From positions 33,908 through 97,907 of the forward strand of contig JAKSZP010012168.1 of NCBI GenBank assembly GCA_022478985.1: 64,000 nt of DNA, in the 5' to 3' direction. The notes under the pieces are model-generated. The model saw only the letters and a program-made list of their open reading frames with translations. It was not told where the DNA came from and searched no databases. This DNA is from Massospora cicadina. Taxonomy: Eukaryota; Entomophthoromycota; Entomophthoromycetes; Entomophthorales; Entomophthoraceae. Within the stretch, counting starts at the first letter, position 1; the number at the start of each line of letters is the position of its first letter. Positions 55,810-64,000 of this stretch are shown here, piece after piece. The position numbers and the translations under genes were made by a program.

Positions 55810-57640
55810 AATCAGGGTTGAATTTGATAACACGTGGGGTCTGAAAGGACTCAAGCAGCGGCAGTGGGTGAAACTCTGATTGTAACAACACAGTATAGTT
55901 ATTGGCTTCCTAACTGAGACTAAGTCCAAACTTGGGCTTTAAGAGGACTGGGCTTTCTAGTTTCCTCTGACGCAATCATTTTAAACTCACTTGGTGGATC
56001 AACCAAACTCAGACTTGCCTTTAAAGGAGGGAAAGAAGGAGGGGGAGAAACAAAAGGGGATATTTTGGTCTGGTGGGCGAAAAAGGTTAAGGTGTTGGAT
56101 AAAAGGGTATTTGTTGTATTTTTGGTCTACATCAGATGGCTGGCTCTTCTTATGCGGTATGGTGGAGTTTTGAACGTCTATTGTATGGTGACAATAGACC
56201 AGACAGTGACTATAGTTCAAGTTATAACTTTTTGGTAATAGCACTTCAAAGTCATATTAATCTGTCATTACTTGGACGATGGCACGCTGCCCTGATCTTA
56301 CTGATACCAAGTAAATACTCAACTTAATAAAACTTAAAGTATTAAACACAAAAAGCTTATAAGCTAAACTATAAACTAGTGGTAAGAGTTAATTGTTTTT
56401 TATTAGTATCAACTTGGAGATAATTTATAGGGTTTTATGTTCACCACATCTTACCCATGACGTCTCATTTTCAATGACACTTGGCCAGAGTAACACGTAA
56501 AATGTTTGTTTGAGGGTCTACAATCCTTTGACTCAGGGAATCTCGCACAGTATTAGTGTTGGTGTAAATTTTGTCAATATTCTCAATACAGCATTTCATA
56601 TGTATCTGCAAATAGCTGAACCAATTCTCTTTCTCAAGCAATCGGCAGCACATACCAAGGTGATTAGTACCACTAATTAGTAATATATTTGATCAAAAAC
56701 TCCATCAACATTAAAAACTAATTTTGACATAGACCAACAAAGATCACGTGTCTGAGTCATCAAGTTGACACTATTGTTAAGTCTGACTTAACCAACAAAG
56801 CCCTTGAGCCTGTGTCATCATAGTCAAATATTATTAAGTGGAATTGCTAGGCTGCAGATCCCAAGCTTCACATAAGCTTAAGATATTCCTGATATATAAT
56901 CACTGATATCTGATATAATCCATAATAAATTAAGCATGTTATCATTATTATGTCCCTATCAAATATCCAATAGTTAGGTCCAGTGAACTACTCAACAGTA
57001 ATTGTTCCTGGATGAGCAGTGGTAGTAATGTCACTGTTTGTAGAGGAATCAATCTGGTTTATCAGCATTTATGCACCCAATTCTGGATCTGAATGGAAGG
57101 CCTTCTTCCAGAAGGTAAGCCTGAGGATCCTTGAGGAAGGTATCATGGGATACAGTAGTGCTAAGGGGAGAAATACACTGTGTCTGCTTTTGGGATGACA
57201 GGGTTGGGGCTTCAGGCAACACGAGTTCTGATTTTGGAGCCCACTAGCTGGCCAATTTAATGATCAACCTTGGCCTGCTGGATGTGTGGAGAGCAGGCTG
57301 TGGTGAGGAGGGATAGACTTAGTGGATTCACATTCACGGGGATCATTTCACCTGAATTGCCCTTGTGTCAGTGCTCCAGCCTCTCCTGAGTCGCTGCAAG
57401 TTTATCCTTCTAAATCATGATCCAGGTGCTCAGACCAAAGGCCCCTTGAACTGCATATCAATGACCCTCAAGTTTCTTCTGCGGGAAAGGGATATGGAGA
57501 CTGAACCCTGAACTCCTGAAGTGGAGTCCACTACAGTATATCATGAGAAAGAAGGTGAGGTGGTGGAGAATCCATATTGTAGGAAAGTTAGTTGCGCCAG
57601 TAAAATTGTTGTGGATGAAGGCTGATCTCAAGAAGTCTTG
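55810..57640 (+). pseudogene. LINE-C endonuclease domain, interrupted
   Basis: The beginning at 55815-55880 reads TWGLKGLKQRQWVKL, the usual N-terminal strand of LINE endonucleases, followed near 55895-55925 by IGFLTETKSKLGL. Then come about 0.7 kb of AT-rich sequence without endonuclease motifs (56240-56970). From 57040 ESIWFISIYAPNSGSEWKAF resumes the fold, and NLMINLGLLDVWRAGC follows near 57260. The domain is broken by many stops. The AT-rich interval holds a tandem pair around ACCAACAAAG (56731 and 56791) and may be an unrecognised insertion. Confidence 0.6.
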
Positions 57641-57649
57641 TGAAATCTT

Positions 57650-59270
57650 TTGAGACAGCTGGAGGACATGCATTCGAAGTATGAAACCTTGGAGAGGAGC
57701 TTTGAGAGTACCTGGAAGCAGGCTGCGGTCATGTGGGCATCTGCCTATACAGTTAATGTTAAATTGTATGCAAAATCAATAAGAGCCTTCATATTGGATT
57801 ACCTTAAAAAAGGAAGTATAGGTGGGGATGAGGATTTTAAAAGCAATGTGGCCCTACTATGCAAGGCAGTAGGGGCATTACGACCCTCAGCAAGGAACTT
57901 GTCACTTTATGATGAGGGAGTTGAGATGAAGGATGCAGCTTGCATGGCTGAGGTGGCTAAATCCTACTATGAGGACCTTTATGGCCCTTCTGAGAATGGC
58001 CTGGAGGCATCCAAAGTACTCACAAGTGGACTAGTGTACTGCCAAAGGAGACTAAGCTGCAACTAGGTAGCAGGATCTGCAAGTCAGAGGTGTCAGACGC
58101 CATCCACAAAGGTAAGAATGACAAGGCTCCCAGGAGAATGGGTTGATCTTGGAGCTCTACAAGTTTTTTTTGGGCAGAAATGCCTGAGATACTTGCTGAG
58201 ATTTACAACTAACTCTTAGCATCTGGTACAATTGAGCCAGCATTTTCAAAAGGAGTGGTGGTTGTATAAGAAGGGTGATCCCTCCCTCATGAGGAACTAT
58301 TGGCCTTTGACTCTGTTTAACGTTGACTATAAGATACTAATGAAGATCTTAACCAATCGACTAAAGGGGGTTGTGGCAGACGTTGTTGGTAAAGAGCAAA
58401 GTGGTTTCATCCCAAGACGTACAATTACTGATGAATTGATGCTGCTTCACCTGATAGAAGAGTGGGCAAGTAAACACTTTGACCAGAGGGGTGGCTACTG
58501 TTTCTTGATCAAGAGAAGGCATATGATCAAGTGAATCATGAGTTTCTTTGGGAAGTGTTAAGTAGTGTTGAAATCAAGGGGCATTTGTTGAGACTGCATA
58601 AAGCATTTTATGGGGAAGTCTCATCAGTTGTCAATGGCAATGGGGTTTTCTACCACCCTTTAAGGTGTGTAGGGGCGTATCTCAGGGAGACCTATATCTC
58701 CCTTGTTGTTTTTTCTTGCAATAGAGACCCTTTCAGTGGCTCTTAGAAAGTTGGACTGAATGGAAACTTACCATCAACGGTGAGAATTAACCTCATTCAA
58801 TGTTTGTGGATGATATGTGGATTTATGTTTCATTGGAGGAGGAGGAGAAGGTGGTGATGAAGATTATGAAGATGTATCAGAACGCAAGCAACGCAAAGGT
58901 CAATATGTCAAAATCTAGGTCTTGGCCCATTGGCAGAATGGTGATCTTGAATGTGGCACCAAAGAGCTTAATCCCCTGGATGGCAACAGAGAAGGAGTTT
59001 CTGCACCTTGGGTGTCCCATCCCTAGGTGGGTGTTGCCGCATGAAATCTGGCTCAAACTTGAAGCAGATCAAAAGAAAGTGGCTTATAAGTGGCAATGGC
59101 TCAACTTATCTTACCTGGTCAGGGCCATTGTCATAAACACCCTAAATTCTTTTCAGACTATGGTACAATGCCAGATTTGTTTCACCGCTGACATCTTCCA
59201 TCAGAAGAATACAGATTTATATAATCTAGCTCATTCGGCGAGGGCAAGCATCGTTAACCAGTTTCTATAG
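57650..59270 (+). pseudogene. LINE-C reverse transcriptase
   Basis: A helical linker (57650-58066, MRQLEDMHSKYETLERSFES) ends with AKSYYEDLYGPSENG, typical before LINE RT. RT motifs: KKGDPSLMRNYWPLTLFNVD at 58268-58330, GKEQSGFIPRRTITDE near 58390-58430, a frameshift at 58510, VNHEFLWEVLSSVEIKGHLL from 58531, a further shift at the RQGD motif near 58680, and MFVDDMWIYVS at 58800 (catalytic F-V-D-D; Ala more usual at position two). NASNAKVNMSKSRSWPIG follows. The frame is open 58800-59270. It has at least three frame breaks. Confidence 0.82.
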
Positions 59271-60850
59271 CTTTTGTCAAGATGTGCAGAAAGGGGCATT
59301 GGTCTGATTAACTTTGTGAGCATGATCAAAGCACTGCAGCTGAAATGGATCACATGGGTCGCTCAGGAGGGAAAATCCATCTGTTGGGCTCCAATACTGG
59401 AGGACTACCTCTCTTAGGCCTGCAAGAACAGTTTGAACAAGTATCTTGATGTTAGCTGGGGCAATAATCAAGTGGCCATTCCAAGTGCGGGGAACCTACC
59501 AGGCTACTGGAAGGATTACTTTAGAGCTTGGACAGGCAGCAAGGGTAGCTTGAAGGGTGAAGAGTGGACCATCAAAAGTATCTGGGTAATTCCCCTTTGG
59601 GGAGGATCTTGGGTACTGGAGATGGAATCTTGTCTGCGCAAGGCCTTCAAGCACTTTATTGGAGTAGTCCACTGGGGGACCACCTTGATGGCAATGGATG
59701 AATAGTGCTTAAGGTGGAAGCAGCTAATAATGATATCAGTGCCTCTAAGGTGCTGGTAAGGAAGGCATGGGATGAGTGTGGAAGCAACTGAACTGCCTTC
59801 TTGCTGGAGGGAAGCAATTCCTTCTCTGGATGCATATGAGGCTGGTGAAGCCTGTTCAGAAGGTCGTGGAGGGCAGGATTGGTGGGTGTTCCCGTGAAGA
59901 AGGGAAGGATGGAGATACCCCAGATGGGAAAGCCTCTTTGTCCTTCAGGACTGGATCAAGGTGGGGGTAGGTAGTGGTGCCTACCTATCAGATTTCACAA
60001 CTGCCAGGTTCTGGAAGTTACAAGACAGAGATCTTTGCTCAATGTACTTGTCCCAGATCACTGGCAAAATGCAACCTGGCCTGATGGACCTGTGGGGGAG
60101 GAGGGTTAAGGTATGCTAGTCTATACCAGTTCAGAACTTTCTCTTAAAACTTCACAGTAACATCTTGGTCACTGGGGAAACTCTGCATAAGTGGAGTAAG
60201 CATAAGGAGGATGACCTTCTGTATGCCGTAAGGTGTTTGGAGGGGAGGATATGGCAAAGCACATCTTCACGGAGTGTCTGGCAGCAGATTCTGTTTGGAT
60301 TAGTGTTCTCCTATGGTATGAAGCATACCAACCAGGGCGTAAGTAAACCTCTGGTCATCTTTCATGGCCAGAGATCCTGACTGCATATGACTCACCAAGT
60401 CTGCTTGCAGACAAGGAGAGGTTCATAGTATGGTACACAATATGGGAGGAGGTGATGTATGGTCTATGGCTTACCAGAAACCAGCGCTGCTTCCCTTCAG
60501 AAGAAATCCAGGTGGTAAGCTCCCTGGCCATAGTTAAGCAATAGCTAGAAATAGCTGTGGAAAGCTACAAAAATCCTCTTTCCTCAAATAAGTCTAACTT
60601 GGGGGTCAGTCTGGTCTCATTCCTCACAGTAAGGGATGGGAGGCATATCTTTGAACTGGCTGGATAGCCTTTGCTACCTGGTACACCAAACAGTGAGGAA
60701 TATGTCAGTTTTGGGGTGGTGTGAGCCATTCCACCCGTGGTTGGGCCCACATATGTGGTGCTTAGATTTGCGTAGCCCCAGTGTGGTGGAAGGCATTTTC
60801 CCAGGTTTCATCCCACAAAGTTTCTGTACTGAGTTCCCTAATGGGTACAC
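59271..60850 (+). pseudogene. LINE-C ORF2 C-terminal region
   Basis: After a stop at 59268-59270 the frame continues RGIGLINFVSMIKALQLKWI (59290-59350), a motif that follows the LINE RT thumb. Pieces at 59433-59705 and 60165-60380 follow. Near 60215-60270 a frame reads RCLEGEDMAKHIFTECLAAD, matching the zf-RVT zinc-binding motif at the end of many LINE ORF2 proteins. Stops are frequent. Confidence 0.65.
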
Positions 60851-60900
60851 AAAAACTCAAAGAAATCTATATGCAATATCAAAATAAGAATTCTACACAT

Positions 60901-61000
60901 CCAAATTTTGTTAAAAAGGTCATAAAGTAACATAAAATCATAGAATATTTCTAGGTTTTCATTTAGGCCATCATCTTTGATTTTGGTATAACCCTTTATT
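60901..61000. other. Short AT-rich spacer
   Basis: Between the LINE-C end and the LINE-A2 duplication. No feature seen. Confidence 0.5.
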
Positions 61001-61018
61001 AACATTAATGCTCTTTTA
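61001..61018 (+). repeat. LINE-A2 target-site duplication, left
   Basis: AACATTAATGCTCTTTTA is identical at 61001-61018 and 63314-63331. Confidence 0.9.
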
Positions 61019-63313
61019 CAAAAAATATTTTCAACAAAAAGCCCCCCTCCTATTGGCGTCTATGAACCAGAGCTTATTAGAAACACGCCTATTACCAGGA
61101 GGTCATGAATCCTACGTTATAATCTTGTATAAAAAGGGTGACAAGTTAGACCTGGCCAACTGGCGCCCAATTGCACTCTCCAATACTGACACAAAAATTT
61201 TAACAAAAATTTTAGCAGCTAGATTAGGCGCAATTGATCTGACGCCCTATCACCCAACCAGTTTGGGTTATACCAGGGCGTTCAATCTGGAACAACATTC
61301 ACCCTGTTGCAAACATTTGCTAATCCAAAGCAACTGGTGCCCTGGTCTTCTTGGATCAGTTAAAGGCGTATGACCGTGTTAGCTGGCCATACCTAAAAGA
61401 ATGTCTACATGCCCTCAATCTCCCACCAAGGTTCATAAAATGGGTGATGCTCTTAACAGAATCTGCAACCATGGCTTTATGCGGCCCTGGATTCCTAACA
61501 AACAAGATTAAACCACACAGAGGGCTCAAACAAGGGGATCCCCTCAGCCCACTGCTATAAAATTTCAGCTTTGACCCACTCCTCCGAATAACTGACTCAT
61601 GTCTCATGGGGATAACCGCATAAGGACAATTAACAGTCAAGATACTGGCCTTTGCGGATGACTGCATATAAGGTATAGCAAACAATGAAGATGCCTGATA
61701 GCTGGAACACACTCTAGAGGAATACTCCAAGGTGAGCAATGCATCGCTCAACAAAAGGAAGACAGAAATTATCCTCTTAGGCAAATACACAAACAATTGG
61801 GCCACAACATCAGAACCTCATACCAACACACGAAGAAAAAACCCAATCATTTTACCCTTTGCAACACCTCCCACCACCACTCCTGTCTGACACCTTGGAA
61901 TCTGGCTAGAATCAGGGGGATATGCTAATGAGACAATGGAAAGTAACCTGTTACAACGGGTATCCAAACGTGTCGCCTCCCTCAATGGAAGAACCCCAGG
62001 ACTAACAGGACGAGTTACAGTTGCTAACTCGCTCATCCTCCCAATACTGTGGTACCAGGCCCACGCGATCACCTTCTCACCTACCTTTATAACCTCAATC
62101 TGCGCGCTTATCCAGGGCTGGCTGTGGCCTGGCTCTCACCCTCCTATACAGATGGAAACACTATTTGGCCCATGCTCAAGCAAAGGCATGGGACTAATAG
62201 ATTTTGAAAGCCATGCCAATCACATCCTATGTACCTGGATAAAGGAAATACTTGCTCCAGACCTCCCGCAACAACATTGGTCCAGAGCAGCAAAGACTAA
62301 TTTTGCACAGGCGCTCAAATTAACCAACCCACATAGTCCACCCAGACTACTTTCATACCTTGCCAAGCACCCTACTGCAACGGGTCCACATGGAACCTCC
62401 CCTCATTTCAAACATATCCTCCAAACTATCCGCCGTATAGGATGGACCATAGAGAACATGGGTACTATACAGGGAAGGGGACGACCCAGCCCCCAATTCA
62501 AATTAAGAAACCCAGAAAACCACCCCCAGAGGGATATGCTCGCAACAACCCCAAGCATAGATAGGATAGAATACCTAGATATGTTGGACATTCCCTATGA
62601 TTTAACCACACAGCAGGCAATGTGGAAAATGACTCACCACCCACTCCTACAGCCAAGGTAAGAGCAAACGCTTGGCGCTGTCTGAGAAGGACCTATAGGA
62701 CGGCGGACTGTTCCAACTCCCTCCACAAAACATGTGCAGTATGTAAAGGGGAGGGATCCCTACATCGCCGCCTAGAAACATGCCCCCCAACCAAAGCTAT
62801 ATGGCAGGAAGTTGCACGCCTGCTCAAGATCCAGGATGAACAGGAATCTCGATATCAAAGAGCATCTTCACGCTCCAGATTGAGTCACCAATCCCATCCA
62901 CACTCCGTTCCCTAATAATAACCTATGCAATGTGGACAATCCACGCAATTGCATTAGATGCGTTCAAGGGCACGGTCCCAACCATTCATGGGGTTATTAA
63001 CAGATTCCATGTTCACTTACTGGAGCACTTCCAAGCCTGGCTCTATGGATATATGAGACCAAGGCAAAAAGCGCTCATAGAATCATGGTTCCCACTCTGG
63101 TTCCTCCACACAGACCTCTCCTTCACATCTGTTCCATAGCAGGGGAAACCCCCTCAGAATAGTGCACCAACCTCCCATACCTGGCAGTCCCGCTGGCAAC
63201 AGGGGTAACTTGAGTACCCTGGGGTGCCTAATTATATGTTTGTCATTTACTTCCTTAGTTTTACATATATTTGGTAATGTCCATCCCCTGGTCAGCTTAC
63301 CTTGGTTAAATAA
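61019..63313 (+). mobile_element. LINE-A2, 5'-truncated LINE-A relative
   Basis: A 2.3-kb plus-strand insertion with a perfect 18-bp duplication. Its first recognisable residues (YKKYF, then LLLASMNQSLLETRLLPGGH) correspond to the RT motif at 43895-43830 of LINE-A, so ORF1, endonuclease and the start of RT are missing. The 3' end reads TTTGGTAATGTCCATCCCC, TGGTCAGCTTACCTTGG, AAATAAA. Such 5' truncation is typical of target-primed reverse transcription. Confidence 0.93.
61030..63140 (+). pseudogene. LINE-A2 reverse transcriptase and C-terminal remnant
   Basis: Frames in order: 61008-61373 (KKGDKLDLANWRPIALSNTD), 61351-61560 (DQLKAYDRVSWPYLKECLHA ... KPHRGLKQGDPLSPLL), a stop, LAFADDCI near 61648-61672 (FADD box intact) followed by a TAA, SNASLNKRKTEIILLGKY, then an open frame 61936-62661 (VASLNGRTPGLTGRVTVANS). 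A zinc-like CAVCKGEGSLHRRLETCP lies at 62720-62790 and AMWTIHAIALDAFKG near 62925. It is co-linear with LINE-A and can serve to define the family. Dead by truncation and stops. Confidence 0.9.
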
Positions 63314-63331
63314 AACATTAATGCTCTTTTA

Positions 63332-63797
63332 AAAAAGTTTGGTTTTCTGAGCCCCTGACCACTAAGATGTCCAGAAATGAAGACCCCCCTAATGGGCATA
63401 TCCTGTTTCACAAGATCCACCTTATGAAATTAGAGTTCTGGCATAGTAGACCCCTTCAAACTATACATGCTGAAAGCATATATCAAACTTTGGTTTATAT
63501 AGTTTGCACTTTATATTGTTGCATCACTTCATTACCTACAATTTACTTGGTTTCAAAATCCAATTTAAAAATTAAAGTCGTTTATAAAAAGAATCATCAA
63601 GGTAAGTTAATTATGGATTAAGCTTATCAAACCAATTTTAAATGAAACTGTCACGTTTTTCCACCATTCAATTCACATCCAGCTCTTCTATGAAACAATA
63701 CATTAATGATCTAAATAATAAAGCATTTAAGTTTATAACAAACTAGTAGAATACCTTACTTTGCTATGGTGTTTATAAATTACCAGATGATTCTAAT
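63332..63797. other. AT-rich interval without a gene
   Basis: A plus-strand open frame at 63367-63621 has no recognisable motif or biased composition and is probably chance. Confidence 0.5.
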
Positions 63798-64000
63798 TTA
63801 TTTTTTAACTGAATTTGGAAAAGGAGAAGGTTCTCAATACAACCTGTATATAATATTTTTTTATTTTTTCTGTTTGTTTTTGCATAACTCTAAAACTACA
63901 GGCCTGATTTGGATGATCATCTTCTTCAAAAATAGAGGATGATCCAACTTACGTCCCATTTTACTTTTGTAATAATTGGTCAAGTATATGCCCATTAATT
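63798..64000 (-). repeat. Interspersed repeat R, right copy (inverted relative to 47408-47600)
   Basis: On the minus strand it reads AATTAATGGGCATATACTTG, ACAAAAGTAAAATGGGAC, GAGTTATGCAAAAACAAACA and GAACCTTCTCC, in the same order as the left copy. It runs off the window edge, so its far boundary is unknown. Confidence 0.75.

Larger units (their letters stand above)
54920..60900 (+). mobile_element. LINE-C, 3' part
   Basis: It resumes directly after the LINE-B duplication with the rest of ORF1, then endonuclease, RT and C-terminal zinc region. It belongs to a different LINE lineage from A and B: its RT and C-terminus are not close, and its 3' end (near 60880-60900, AAGAAATCTATATGCAATAT) lacks the CATCCCC-GGTCAG tail. 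It is older than LINE-B, which interrupts it. I found no duplication at its outer ends. Confidence 0.8.

Noticed and set aside
63367..63621. 84-residue ORF after LINE-A2
   Set aside because: AT-rich chance frame without motif, homolog in the window or promoter signal.

Overview
This window is eukaryotic heterochromatin-like DNA made almost entirely of transposable elements, most of them old and broken. I found no intact host gene, no rRNA, no functional tRNA and no CRISPR. Chromodomain Ty3/gypsy elements, three kinds of non-LTR (LINE) element with 12-21 bp target-site duplications (TSDs), general AT richness and many stops at expected CGA (Arg) codons fit a large repeat-rich eukaryotic genome. 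A fungus is my best guess, but the sequence does not prove it and a plant or other eukaryote is not excluded.

Region 1 (about 0.1-23.8 kb) is a stack of nested Ty3/gypsy elements. GYP-1 (minus strand; LTRs at 108-578 and 23380-23846) is the outer layer. GYP-2 (plus; LTRs 6444-7609 and 19848-20975) lies inside it. GYP-3 (plus; LTRs 10531-11674 and 15367-16506) is inserted in the pol gene of GYP-2 with a 5-bp TSD, and the GYP-2 reading frame resumes exactly after it. GYP-3 has protease, RT, RNase H, integrase and a chromodomain but no gag. The flanks of GYP-2 do not match each other, so the outer layer was probably rearranged.

Region 2 (about 23.8-41 kb) holds two near-equal elements of about 1.92 kb (24143-26072 minus; 26830-28750 plus) and a longer third relative (about 37.0-40.3 kb, plus). 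They encode only a LINE ORF1-like protein (RRM-like region plus CCHC knuckle) joined directly to a LINE 3' tail. Between them sits a 284-bp tRNA-derived SINE (26486-26769, minus) with the same tail. A decayed fourth gypsy element (GYP-4, about 29.0-34.9 kb) carrying a solo GYP-1 LTR lies between the ORF1-only copies, followed by AT-rich DNA without genes.

Region 3 (about 41-64 kb) is LINE-rich: LINE-A (41559-46834, minus, full length, 18-bp TSD), a minisatellite, LINE-C (about 47.7-60.9 kb, plus) interrupted in its ORF1 by the full-length LINE-B (48838-54898, minus, 21-bp TSD), and LINE-A2 (61019-63313, plus, a 5'-truncated relative of LINE-A with an 18-bp TSD). An inverted repeat pair lies at 47408-47600 and 63798-64000.

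The most interesting inference is a three-tier retrotransposition system. An autonomous LINE (LINE-A) appears to be parasitised both by an ORF1-only 'half-LINE' family and by a tRNA-headed SINE; all share the 3' tail that the LINE reverse transcriptase would recognise, and the LINEs and half-LINEs also share their 5' start.
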